Positions 1 through 8,128 of a DNA stretch of 64,000 nt are shown here, one piece after another. Source of the stretch: Bacteroidota bacterium. Lineage in GTDB: Bacteria > Bacteroidota > Bacteroidia > B-17B0 > Aurantibacillaceae. The position numbers and the translations under genes are program-made. Positions within the stretch are counted from its first letter, which is position 1. Every line of letters begins with the position of its first letter. The notes beneath the pieces were generated by a model. The model was not told the DNA's origin, did not search any database, and saw only the letters and a list, made by a program, of their open reading frames with translations. Location: NCBI GenBank assembly GCA_013297775.1, contig JAAFIL010000011.1:33879-97878 (forward strand), given 5' to 3'.

Positions 1-986
1 TCGTAATTTAATAAGGTATCTTTTAGCAGTTGCGCCGTCGAAACCTTATCATGTATTAAAGCCGATCGGTCTCGGGTGTGCGATACAATTTCTTTCACAA
101 TTTCTTCGGTTGTATTTATTTCTGACTTAATATCGTTGGCTTTTGCGTGTGCAAGGGCTTTATAAGCATACTCTTCGGCTTTGGTAAAATCCTTTGCATC
201 GTAATAACACAAGGCGAGATTCTGATACGAATATAAAATTCCACGCGGGTCAGCATCTTCTATTTGTATTATCAAAGCCTCCTTATTATAATCAATAGCT
301 ACCAAAAATAAATTCTGCCTGTTTTTCACGGAAGCTAAACTATTTAAACTCCAAGCCATACCGTGGCGGTCGTTAATTATTTTTCGCAAGCCATAACTTT
401 TATTAAAAAAATTAGCCGCTTCATTATACAATCCTTGCCTAAACAACACGCTACCCGTATTACTTAACGACAGTGCCATACCGTCCGTTAGCTTGGCTTT
501 GGCATAAGCACTATAGCCTTCCAAAAAATAATCTTGCGCCTCCATGTAATTTTTATTGAGTGCCAAAGAACTACCTATATTGTTGCAAGCCGCACCCAAG
601 GCTTCGGCCACGCCAAATTGTTTAGCAATACTATACGCATTAAAATAGGCCATTAAAGCCTTTTCAGAATGCCCAGCATTATCTTCCAAATACCCTGTAT
701 TACTCCAAATAAACGATAAATAGTGGAAAGCTATTCTTACATTGGAATCAAGACCTGTATTTATTAAACTATCACTGTAACGAAACGCATGGGTGTTAAG
801 TACTTCAATAACGCTATCGTTTTCCGAAACATCAATAAATGCTAAAATAGCTTATAAATGCGCTTTCGGTAATTTTGTAGTACATAAGAGCGAGCGAAGA
901 GCAGTATCTGATTGCGCAAAATGCCATCTCGAAATCAGTAATCCTAAACAACAACAACAAATTTTAATGTAAGTCTTATTTTTCAA
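1..986 (-). pseudogene. TPR-repeat protein, N-terminal part, interrupted by a stop codon; runs off the window
   Basis: Reading leftwards from about 852, one frame stays open to the window edge and encodes tandem tetratricopeptide-like helices (for example SLSNTGSVLFRQGLYNEAAN and YSYQNLALCYYDAKDFTKAE), as in the sensor half of Bacteroidota TPR histidine kinases or LuxR-type regulators. The same frame continues upstream through an in-frame TAA at 852-854 into a plausible signal peptide (hydrophobic run, then FAQSDT) that could begin at a TTG at 986. No ATG precedes the stop; the first ATG downstream is near 652, inside the repeats. A lost ATG plus a nonsense codon suggests a decayed gene, although a late start cannot be excluded. 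The C-terminal effector domain lies outside the window. Confidence 0.55.
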
Positions 987-1022
987 CGTATAAATTTAAT
1001 ATTATTACGGTTTAATTTTAAA

Positions 1023-1892
1023 ATGATTGTACTGCTTAACGATACCTTAAAAATTGAACTTGCCGAACTAGGTGCCGAGTTGCAAACCTTAACACATTTA
1101 AAACAGGAAGTACAATTACTTTGGCAAGGCCACGAGGCTTTATGGGCAAGGCGTGCACCCGTTTTATTTCCTATTGTTGGGCGGTTAAAAAATGGTGGAT
1201 TCCGTTGTCAAAATCAATTTTATCAAATGCCGCAACACGGATTTGCGCGCGATTGTGTATTTAATTTACTCTATCATACAAACACCGCTGCGCATTTCCA
1301 ATTACAATACGACTCGCAAACCCTTACTAAATTTCCATTTAAGTTCAACTTACAAATTCACTACACCTTAAATGGAAATGAATTACTAACTACTTACATC
1401 GTAAAAAATCTTGGCGAAATAACCTTACCATTTAGCATTGGTGCGCATCCTGGCTTCAAATTACCTTTTTTTGAATCTGAACGTGCTACCGATTATTTTT
1501 TAGAATTTAATCTACCCGAATTAGAACTAACAGCACTTACAGAGGGTTTAAGAAAAACTGAACGCCACCGCTTACACTTACCTAATAAAAAATTGGCGTT
1601 AAGCGATGCGTTATTTGCCAACGATGCCTTAGTGTTCGAGTCGCAACAAATAGAAACAATTCATTTGCGTTCAAAAAATCACAACCTTTCTGTTCAAATA
1701 GATTGCCCGGGTTGGCCTTATTTTGGCGTGTGGTCAAAATCTGGCCCTCTGCAATTTGTTTGCTTAGAGCCATGGATGGGCATCACCGATTCGGTAGCGG
1801 CTACTCCCGATTTATTGAGTAAAGAAGGGATACTATTACTACCGCCGCATCAAGAACAAAAGATGCTATTTCGTATTGTAATTAATGATTAA
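1023..1892 (+). CDS. Aldose 1-epimerase family protein (LacX/YeaD-like)
   Basis: A 289-residue protein of the galactose mutarotase-like beta-sandwich family, which interconverts the anomers of sugars or sugar phosphates in the cytoplasm. Family landmarks are ARRAPVLFPIVGRL near residue 45, QMPQHGFARD near 75 (catalytic His region) and IGAHPGFKLP near 140 (second His), followed by the acidic C-terminal region LEPWMGITDS. There is no signal peptide. It lies 9 bp upstream of purE on the same strand and is probably co-transcribed, although the functions do not obviously connect. The exact sugar substrate cannot be read from the sequence. Confidence 0.85.
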   Translation: MIVLLNDTLKIELAELGAELQTLTHLKQEVQLLWQGHEALWARRAPVLFPIVGRLKNGGFRCQNQFYQMPQHGFARDCVFNLLYHTNTAAHFQLQYDSQTLTKFPFKFNLQIHYTLNGNELLTTYIVKNLGEITLPFSIGAHPGFKLPFFESERATDYFLEFNLPELELTALTEGLRKTERHRLHLPNKKLALSDALFANDALVFESQQIETIHLRSKNHNLSVQIDCPGWPYFGVWSKSGPLQFVCLEPWMGITDSVAATPDLLSKEGILLLPPHQEQKMLFRIVIND

Positions 1893-1901
1893 TTTTACAA
1901 C

Positions 1902-2393
1902 ATGAGTGAAGCAAAAGTTGGAATTATTATGGGCAGTGCCAGCGATAGGCCGGTAATGCAAGCTGCCGCCGATTTATTAACGCAATTAGGTGTCCCTTAC
2001 GAAATAGATATTGTTTCGGCGCATCGCACACCTGAAAAAATGTTTAATTACGCCCAACAAGCGCATAAACGTGGCTTACAGGTCATTATTGCTGGGGCAG
2101 GAGGTGCTGCTCATTTGCCAGGTATGGTAGCTAGTTTAACCCCACTGCCTGTTATTGGTGTACCCATAAAAAGTAGCAATAGCATTGATGGATGGGATAG
2201 TTTATTGAGTATAGTTCAAATGCCTAATGGCGTGCCCGTTGCTACAGTTGCGGTTAATGCCGCTCAAAATGCAGGCATACTGGCCGCACAAATTATTGCA
2301 ACATCCAATCCAAATTTACTGCAACAACTCATTGCTTTTAAAGAAGAACTAAAAGCCAAAGTAATAAAGGCTTCGGAAGAATTTAAAAAATAA
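1902..2393 (+). CDS. purE: N5-carboxyaminoimidazole ribonucleotide mutase
   Basis: A 163-residue class I PurE, which moves the carboxyl group of N5-CAIR to give CAIR in de novo purine synthesis. The diagnostic motifs are all present: GIIMGSASDRPVM at the N-terminus (phosphate-binding GSxSD), VSAHRTPEKM with the catalytic His near residue 44, and AGAGGAAHLPGM near 70. Length is typical for a stand-alone bacterial PurE. No purK is adjacent here; the upstream neighbour is an aldose epimerase. The ATG at 1902 is 9 bp after the preceding stop. Confidence 0.95.
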   Translation: MSEAKVGIIMGSASDRPVMQAAADLLTQLGVPYEIDIVSAHRTPEKMFNYAQQAHKRGLQVIIAGAGGAAHLPGMVASLTPLPVIGVPIKSSNSIDGWDSLLSIVQMPNGVPVATVAVNAAQNAGILAAQIIATSNPNLLQQLIAFKEELKAKVIKASEEFKK

Positions 2394-2463
2394 AAAACGC
2401 TTTTATACCAAGTGAACTTATATTTTAGAAACTCCGATTGAAAATGAAGGACAAAAGAAAGCA

Positions 2464-3219
2464 TTATTTTCCTTTAAACTTTTGAATGGCTTGCACCGTA
2501 AATTCGCTTAAAACCAAATGGCCGCTCATGCCTGCGCGCTCTAGCAATAGCTGATCCCAGTGTTCGCATCCCTCCCACATAATTTTTTTAAGCATTGCCA
2601 TTGCCTCTGGGTTACTACTGGCTAATCGCTCAACTAAACCTGCAATGGCCTTATCCATATCCGATACCGTATCATATAAATCGGTGTACAATCCTTTTTC
2701 GTTAGCCCACTGTGCGCTGCGCCATTCGCTGGCGTTAATGGTTAATTCGCAAAACGCGCTTTTTCCAATTTTTCGCTCTACTGCTGGCCCTACCACAAAA
2801 GGACCAATGCCAACCGCTAACTCGCTTAATTTAACCGACGCGCCAGCTACCCCAAAAGTATAATCACCACTACTGGCTATACCCACGCCACCGCCAACCG
2901 CTTTGCCTTGTACCCGCACAATTACAAACTTAGGAGCTTTACGCATGGCATTAATAACTCCTGCAAAGCCACTAAAAAAATGAGTCCCCGTTTCTAAATC
3001 TTTAATACTAATTAACTCATCGAAACTAGCGCCTGCACAAAATGCTTTATCGCCCTCGCTTTTTAAAACAATCACTTTAACCGAATCGTCGTTGCCCAAT
3101 TTTGTTACCTCGTCGGCTAAAGCACGCAACTGAAACCCAGGCATACTGTTACTTTGCGGGTGGTAAAAAGTTATGCTACCCACTCCATTTTTAATCTCTG
3201 ATTTTACAAATGCTTCCAT
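2464..3219 (-). CDS. Enoyl-CoA hydratase/isomerase family protein
   Basis: A 251-residue crotonase-fold protein. The CoA-binding and oxyanion-hole segments are visible as KAFCAGASFDEL near residue 60 and VQGKAVGGGVGIASSGD near 105, followed by SELAVGIGPFVVGPAVERK. A Glu equivalent to one catalytic Glu of crotonases is present in the SELAVGIGP segment; the exact reaction (hydration, isomerisation or hydrolysis of a fatty or aromatic acyl-CoA) is not decidable. It lies 11 bp downstream of the flavin oxidoreductase gene on the same strand, which suggests a two-gene operon. Confidence 0.85.
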   Translation of the reverse strand: MEAFVKSEIKNGVGSITFYHPQSNSMPGFQLRALADEVTKLGNDDSVKVIVLKSEGDKAFCAGASFDELISIKDLETGTHFFSGFAGVINAMRKAPKFVIVRVQGKAVGGGVGIASSGDYTFGVAGASVKLSELAVGIGPFVVGPAVERKIGKSAFCELTINASEWRSAQWANEKGLYTDLYDTVSDMDKAIAGLVERLASSNPEAMAMLKKIMWEGCEHWDQLLLERAGMSGHLVLSEFTVQAIQKFKGK

Positions 3220-3230
3220 GAATTTTTAGT

Positions 3231-4706
3231 TTAATTTAATTGAGTAATTGGTGTGCAAATTCCATTTTCGCACACGTAACATTTTAAACGATCTTTGAAA
3301 ATATAAGGCTTATAAATAGATTTATTGAGTAACATTCGCAAACACTCTTGCACCCCCTCAATGATGCTTGGGTGCGGGTGCATCATATCTGCCAACTCGC
3401 GTATGCCTTGGTTGGTGTGCACCAAATAGGCTACCGCTTGTATAGCACTACTGGCATGCTCGCCTACTGCACGCATCCCTAAAATGCGCATACCACTATC
3501 GTTGGTTACAATAATTTTAAAAAAACCTTTTGTTTTGCGCATGGCAATAGCACGGGCATTGGTGCTAAAATCGAGCTTTACTACTTTGTGCGGAATATTT
3601 TTCTTTACCAACTCTTGTTCATTAACGCCTACCGCTGCTACCTCGGGATAAAGGAACATAATGGTAGAAATATTTTGATAGGTTAGCGGCTTAATGGTTG
3701 GGCCAAACATGCGCACAACGGCATGCCGTGCCTCACGCTCCCCTACGTTTACCAAAGCCATTTCGGTAGTTACATCGCCAGCTACATAAATGTTACTAAT
3801 ATTGGTTTGCGTATCCATGTCGGCAATGCTCCCTCTTTCGTTTAAAGAGATCCCTGCATTTTCGAGTCCAATGTTTTCGATGTTGGGCACACGACCAATG
3901 CTAATTAAGGCTTTTTCAACTTCAAATAGCTCGGTATGTCCATCTTTAAACTCTAACTCGTACTCTACGCCCTCACCTTTTAAATTCATGCGTTTTAGAG
4001 ATGCACCTTGGTGTACATGTGCCTCATTCGCTTCTAAATTCTGCTTAATAATAGTGGTTACATCCTCATCTTCAAAAGGTAAAATTCGATCGGCTTTATC
4101 TATTAAAAAAACTTTAGTTTTTCCGAGTAAACTAAAAATAGTAGCAAACTCGCAACCTACCACCCCTGCCCCTAATACCACCATACTTTTAGGAAATGCT
4201 TTTAGGTTTTTAATGCCATCGCTCGTTAAAATATTTTTTTCATCAACGCTAATGTTAGCGGGTAAGCGTGGTCGCGAACCGGTTGCAATTAAAATAAAAT
4301 CGGCGGTAACCGTCCGAGTATGTCCATCTTCTTTTGTAATCCGAATGGTATTTTTATCTAGCAAATACGCTACACCCTTCTCGTAATAAAATAAACGGCT
4401 TTCTTGTTTTTGTAATAACTGCAAATGTACCGTCATTTGTGTTTTGCGCTCAAACACTGCCTCGTTAACGGTGTTGGCCGTATCGGCAAAATTAACCTCA
4501 TAATCCGGTATCAAATCCCGAACAGAAGCAACCTTCAGCGCATACTCCCAAAGCGTTTTAGAAGTAAGCACACCGTTATAAATGCCCGCGCCTCCTATTT
4601 TGTGCTTTTCGATGAGTAATACTTTTTTATTAAAATCAATAGCACGCATGGCACCAGCATAACCACTAGGGCCTCCTCCTATTATTACTAAATCGAAATG
4701 TTCCAT
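3231..4706 (-). CDS. Dihydrolipoamide dehydrogenase-like FAD/NAD(P) oxidoreductase lacking the redox-active disulfide
   Basis: A 491-residue protein with the complete fold of the class I disulfide oxidoreductases: FAD-binding IIGGGPSGYAGAMRA at the N-terminus, NAD-binding VVLGAGVVGCEFA near residue 178, a second FAD segment (NIYVAGDVT) near 308, and a C-terminal dimerisation domain with MHPHPSIIEGVQE near 441, the counterpart of the catalytic His-Glu region. Where family members have the CxxxxC redox pair (GGTCLNxGCIPSK), this protein reads GGAGIYNGVLTSK, so both cysteines are gone. A tail beyond the usual end carries KCYVCENGIC (Cys 476, 479 and 484). It probably binds FAD and NAD(P) but cannot use the canonical dithiol chemistry. 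The true substrate is unknown. Confidence 0.75.
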   Translation of the reverse strand: MEHFDLVIIGGGPSGYAGAMRAIDFNKKVLLIEKHKIGGAGIYNGVLTSKTLWEYALKVASVRDLIPDYEVNFADTANTVNEAVFERKTQMTVHLQLLQKQESRLFYYEKGVAYLLDKNTIRITKEDGHTRTVTADFILIATGSRPRLPANISVDEKNILTSDGIKNLKAFPKSMVVLGAGVVGCEFATIFSLLGKTKVFLIDKADRILPFEDEDVTTIIKQNLEANEAHVHQGASLKRMNLKGEGVEYELEFKDGHTELFEVEKALISIGRVPNIENIGLENAGISLNERGSIADMDTQTNISNIYVAGDVTTEMALVNVGEREARHAVVRMFGPTIKPLTYQNISTIMFLYPEVAAVGVNEQELVKKNIPHKVVKLDFSTNARAIAMRKTKGFFKIIVTNDSGMRILGMRAVGEHASSAIQAVAYLVHTNQGIRELADMMHPHPSIIEGVQECLRMLLNKSIYKPYIFKDRLKCYVCENGICTPITQLN

Positions 4707-4746
4707 TTTTACGCCACTAATTTACAATTTTTTAGTGGCATATTGC

Positions 4747-5000
4747 TTAAACCGAGATTATGAAATAGGAATCGTAGTGAGAGGTGAAAGCCCAATAAAA
4801 CATGCACTTTTTCGACTGAGGCATAGTGCTGCTATGGTGAAGGAGAAAAAGTGACGAAGTTTACTGTTTTGAAGGGATTTCGGCTCGTAATAGATTTCTA
4901 TTGCATAATTCCATCTAACTCATTTTTTAAATGTTGATTTTAAATGTTTTACAGAGTTAGATATTTTATTCTAAAGAACCCGATCTCTTTAAATTTAGCG
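4747..5000. repeat. Dispersed palindromic intergenic repeat, copy A (core in forward orientation)
   Basis: This fills the 345-bp gap between two genes. The left edge reads TTAAACCGAGATTATG. A core of 129 bp (4769-4897) lies between ATTATGAAATAG and CTATTGCATAAT, followed by ATCTAACTC...GAGTTAGAT arms and a degenerate right edge. The same flanks occur at 35556-35830, where the core is inverted with only a handful of mismatches. Shorter relatives lie at 22825, 36150 and 36559. Confidence 0.8.
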
Positions 5001-5026
5001 TAGCTCAAAACAACTTTTAATTTTCT

Positions 5027-5034
5027 TACATTTG
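5027..5034 (+). promoter_or_regulatory. Putative Bacteroidota -7 element for the membrane protein and glycosyltransferase pair
   Basis: TACATTTG matches the Bacteroidota TAnnTTTG -7 element exactly and lies 17 bp before the ATG at 5052. I see no clear -33 TTTG at the right distance, so this is a half-site prediction. Confidence 0.4.
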
Positions 5035-5051
5035 GGTTTCGTTTAAAAGCT

Positions 5052-5390
5052 ATGGCAGCATTAAAAAAATTACCCCATCATACCTTTTTTGCTAACCGAA
5101 TGTTGCGAAATATTTTAGCAGCAAGTGGCATCATTTTTTTTTCTTTAGGTATTGGTATATGGGGCTATTGTTATTTTTTTAATTTAAGTGTTGTGGATGG
5201 GTTTTACAATGCCTCAATGATTTTAACAGGCATGGGACCCATTGATGCCGCCCCAAGTGCCGCCGCAAAACTATTTGCAGGGTTTTATGCCATTTATAGC
5301 GGCGTTGCTTTTTTAACAAGTGTAGCCGTCATTTTAGGACCTGTTGTTCATCGGTTTTTACACCAATTCCGTTTAGACATTGAAGAGTAG
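5052..5390 (+). CDS. Small integral membrane protein with a TM-loop-TM, ion-channel-like layout
   Basis: A 112-residue protein with a hydrophobic segment near residues 20-42, a short re-entrant-looking stretch ASMILTGMGPID near 55-66, and a second long hydrophobic segment near 72-100 ending in a basic and then acidic tail. The TM-pore loop-TM arrangement resembles a two-TM potassium channel unit in which the filter TVGYGD is replaced by ILTGMGP; that resemblance is my reading, not a database match. It is followed one base later by the glycosyltransferase start, so the two are translationally close. Confidence 0.6.
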   Translation: MAALKKLPHHTFFANRMLRNILAASGIIFFSLGIGIWGYCYFFNLSVVDGFYNASMILTGMGPIDAAPSAAAKLFAGFYAIYSGVAFLTSVAVILGPVVHRFLHQFRLDIEE

Positions 5391-5391
5391 C

Positions 5392-6468
5392 ATGAAACAG
5401 GTTTTAATTTTGGTGGCACACCGCCCACAACGTTCGCCCAGCCAACGCTACCGTTTCGAGCAATACCTTCCCTATTTAGAACAGCAGGGCTATGCGTTCA
5501 CGTACTCACATTTAATTAATGAAGCCAACGATCAATTATTTTACGGCTCTGGCAACATTCTTAAAAAAGTTCTTATTTTACTAAACACCATTCGCATCCG
5601 TTGGAAAGATATACGACGGTTTAAACAATTCGATATTATTTTTATTCAGCGCGAAGCCTTGTTTTTTGGGACTTCTTTTGTTGAGAAAGCGGCTTATAAA
5701 AGCGGGGCAAAAGTGGTGTTCGATTTTGACGATAGCATTTGGTTGCCCGATACCAGCCCCAGTAATAAAAAGTTTGCTTGGGTAAAAAAACCACAAAAAT
5801 TTTTCGAGACGGTAAACCATGCCCATTTAGTTATTGCTGGAAATGCTTACCTAGCCGCCAAAGCCAATGTACCCGCCACAACACGGGTTATTCCAACAAC
5901 CGTTGATACCAATTTTCATAAGCCAATGCCCGTAAAAAAAGTAAGCAACGCCGTTACCATTGGTTGGGCGGGTAGCCTTAGCACACTTAAACATTTTGAA
6001 ACACTCCTTCCTGTTTTGGAACACTTAAAATCAGAATTTGGTAATCAATTGCACCTCAAACTCATTGGTCAAGCCAATTATCAGCATCCACAGCTAGAAG
6101 TAGAAAGTGTGATTTGGACTCACGAAACCGAAGTGCAACACATCAACACGTTCGACATTGGAGTAATGCCCTTACCTAATGACGAATGGACCAAAGGCAA
6201 ATGCGGCCTTAAAGCCTTAACGTATATGGCCTGTGGCGTGGTTACGGTGGCATCGGCAGTAGGAGTTAACACCGAAATTATTGAGCCCAATAAAAATGGG
6301 TTTTTAGTGAGTACCGAAAACGAGTGGCTAGAGGTTCTTCGCCGTTTAATCCTCAATCACGAGCTGCGCCAACGCATAGGCGAAGCGGGTCGGCAACGGG
6401 TCGAAACAGCGTATTCGGTTCAGAAATGGAAAGAAGCCTATTTAGAATCGTTCAATTCATTGTGTTAA
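5392..6468 (+). CDS. Glycosyltransferase, GT-B fold (family 4/1 type)
   Basis: A protein of about 358 residues starting at the ATG at 5392 (MKQVLILVAHRPQ), one base after the stop of the preceding gene; an in-frame ATG at 5380 would overlap that gene and is less likely. The C-terminal Rossmann half carries the usual sugar-nucleotide site: IGWAGSLSTLKHF near residue 187, a GVMPLPNDEWTKGKCGLKALTYMACG stretch (read here in pieces: GVMPLPND, KCGLKALTYMACG) near 260-283, and TEIIEPNKNGFLV. It probably transfers a sugar from a nucleotide donor to a surface glycan or lipid. Donor and acceptor are unknown. Confidence 0.85.
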   Translation: MKQVLILVAHRPQRSPSQRYRFEQYLPYLEQQGYAFTYSHLINEANDQLFYGSGNILKKVLILLNTIRIRWKDIRRFKQFDIIFIQREALFFGTSFVEKAAYKSGAKVVFDFDDSIWLPDTSPSNKKFAWVKKPQKFFETVNHAHLVIAGNAYLAAKANVPATTRVIPTTVDTNFHKPMPVKKVSNAVTIGWAGSLSTLKHFETLLPVLEHLKSEFGNQLHLKLIGQANYQHPQLEVESVIWTHETEVQHINTFDIGVMPLPNDEWTKGKCGLKALTYMACGVVTVASAVGVNTEIIEPNKNGFLVSTENEWLEVLRRLILNHELRQRIGEAGRQRVETAYSVQKWKEAYLESFNSLC

Positions 6469-6513
6469 GCCAAACAAAGCAACCTTTATAGTGTTAAATT
6501 ATTGAGTGTAAAC

Positions 6514-6544
6514 TTGCCAATTTTGGCAAAAATATGTAAACTTA
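6514..6544 (+). promoter_or_regulatory. Putative nuo operon promoter with an internal palindrome
   Basis: TTG at 6514-6516 is followed after 20 bp by TAAACTTA at 6537-6544, a 4-of-6 match to TAnnTTTG, and nuoA starts 20 bp further on. A TTGCCA/TGGCAA inverted repeat (6514-6529) lies in the spacer and could be an operator. No other candidate is visible between the glycosyltransferase and nuoA. Confidence 0.35.
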
Positions 6545-6564
6545 CGCTCGCTAAAATGTAATTT

Positions 6565-6939
6565 ATGGGAAGTTTAAATACACCAATTGACTATTTGCCA
6601 ATTGTTTTAATGTTTATTGTTGCGCTTGGTTTTGTGGTAACCACCATGGTGGCTTCGCATCTATTGGGGCCTAAACGTAAAACAAAAGTTAAACTCGAAG
6701 CGTTCGAGTGTGGGGTAGAGGGTCAAGGTAACGCACGTATGCCCTTCTCTATCAAATACTTTTTGGTAGCTATTTTGTTTGTGCTATTTGATGTAGAAGT
6801 TATTTTTATGTATCCATGGGCTGTTAACTTTAAACAGTTAGGAATGGTTGGTGTTATAGAGGTATTCACATTTGTAAGCCTTTTGTTAGTAGGGTTTTAC
6901 TACATGTTATCGAAACGCGCTTTAAAATGGGAAGAGTAA
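6565..6939 (+). CDS. nuoA: NADH-quinone oxidoreductase subunit A
   Basis: A 124-residue inner-membrane subunit of respiratory complex I with three hydrophobic helices. The first loop contains the family landmark LEAFECGVEGQGNAR with the Cys of the quinone-site loop, and helix 2 carries the conserved FDVEVIFMYPWAV. First gene of the nuo cluster; nuoB follows 20 bp downstream. In complex I it packs against NuoH and NuoJ at the junction of the peripheral and membrane arms. Confidence 0.95.
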   Translation: MGSLNTPIDYLPIVLMFIVALGFVVTTMVASHLLGPKRKTKVKLEAFECGVEGQGNARMPFSIKYFLVAILFVLFDVEVIFMYPWAVNFKQLGMVGVIEVFTFVSLLLVGFYYMLSKRALKWEE

Positions 6940-6959
6940 TTAGTTAACGAACTTTTAAA

Positions 6960-7532
6960 ATGAAAGATATGGGAAATGAAGTGGTGAAACGTACAAAGTT
7001 AGAAATGGCTAAAAGTCCAGAAGGCGTTGAAGGGCCTGGGTTTTTTGCCACTTCTATAGATAAAGTAATTGGGTTAGCCCGTGCCAATTCGTTATGGCCT
7101 TTGCCTTTTGCTACCTCTTGTTGTGGCATCGAGTTTATGGCCACCATGGCATCCGATTACGATTTGGCAAGGTTTGGAAGCGAGCGTTTAAGTTTCTCGC
7201 CCCGCCAAGCCGATTTATTAATGGTAATGGGTACTATTGCTAAAAAAATGGGACCTACCTTGCGTCAAGTTTACGAACAAATGGCCGAACCCCGTTGGGT
7301 ATTATCGGTAGGTGCTTGTGCCAGCAGTGGTGGTATTTTTGACACTTACAGCGTATTGCAAGGCATAGACCGTATTATTCCGGTAGATGTGTATGTGCCA
7401 GGCTGCCCGCCACGCCCCGAACAAATTATAGAAGGGATTTTAAAAATTCAAGAGTTGGCTAAAAACGAGTCGTTGCGCCGCCGCAATGCACCCGAGTATC
7501 AGCGTTTGTTAAACAGTTACGGCATCGAATAA
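6960..7532 (+). CDS. nuoB: NADH-quinone oxidoreductase subunit B
   Basis: A 190-residue peripheral subunit that holds iron-sulfur cluster N2 and forms part of the quinone chamber. The cluster ligands are intact: CCGIEFMA (the tandem Cys pair), GACASSGG and [10 protein letters not shown]. Two starts are possible, 6960 and 6969 (MKDMGNE), with no strong reason to prefer one. The N-terminus is otherwise of usual length. Confidence 0.96.
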   Translation: MKDMGNEVVKRTKLEMAKSPEGVEGPGFFATSIDKVIGLARANSLWPLPFATSCCGIEFMATMASDYDLARFGSERLSFSPRQADLLMVMGTIAKKMGPTLRQVYEQMAEPRWVLSVGACASSGGIFDTYSVLQGIDRIIPVDVYVPGCPPRPEQIIEGILKIQELAKNESLRRRNAPEYQRLLNSYGIE

Positions 7533-7588
7533 TTCTTATAAGTCTTCATAAAAAAAAATGCAATTAAAAACCTTAGGTTAAATTTAAA

Positions 7589-8089
7589 ATGAGTCAGGAG
7601 TTATTAGATAAAGTTCAAACGTTGCTAAATACAGCTTTCCCCGAGGCCACCGAAACGGCCGAATTACTTTATAATTTTCCAGTATTTACCATTAAACGCG
7701 AGCATATACACGCCGTATTAAAATGTTTAAAAGAAGATCCTTCTTTAAACTTTCATTTTTTAACGGATTTAACGGGAATGCAAACCGCCGATGAAAAATA
7801 CTTGGGCGTTATTTATCACTTGCACAACATGCCTAACAATTATCGGGTGCGCCTGAAAACCTTTGTACCCATAGATAAGCCCGAAGTGCCTACTGCAACG
7901 GATTTGTGGCCAGCTGCCAATTGGATGGAACGTGAAACGTACGATTTTTATGGCGTTCGGTTTAAAGGACATCCTAATTTAAAGCGCATCTTAAATGTAG
8001 ATGAAATGGATATTTTTCCGCTGCGAAAAGAATACCCACTTGAAGACCAAAGTCGTGAAGATAAAAACGACAGCATGTTTGGCCGATAA
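7589..8089 (+). CDS. nuoC: NADH-quinone oxidoreductase subunit C
   Basis: A 166-residue peripheral-arm subunit (30 kDa type), separate from nuoD here as in most bacteria and unlike the fused nuoCD of enterobacteria. Signature EREtYDFYGVRFKGHPN-type segment (ERETYDFYGVRFKGH near residue 115), then LKRIL and FPLRKEYPLE. It supports cluster N2 assembly and binds NuoD. It lies 56 bp after nuoB. Confidence 0.94.
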   Translation: MSQELLDKVQTLLNTAFPEATETAELLYNFPVFTIKREHIHAVLKCLKEDPSLNFHFLTDLTGMQTADEKYLGVIYHLHNMPNNYRVRLKTFVPIDKPEVPTATDLWPAANWMERETYDFYGVRFKGHPNLKRILNVDEMDIFPLRKEYPLEDQSREDKNDSMFGR

Positions 8090-8128
8090 ACGAACGAATA
8101 GAACATTAAAAATTTTGAAACACGGAGC

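Noticed and set aside
3790..4386. 198-codon plus-strand open frame
   Set aside because: It is antisense to the well-supported flavin oxidoreductase gene and has no family motif.
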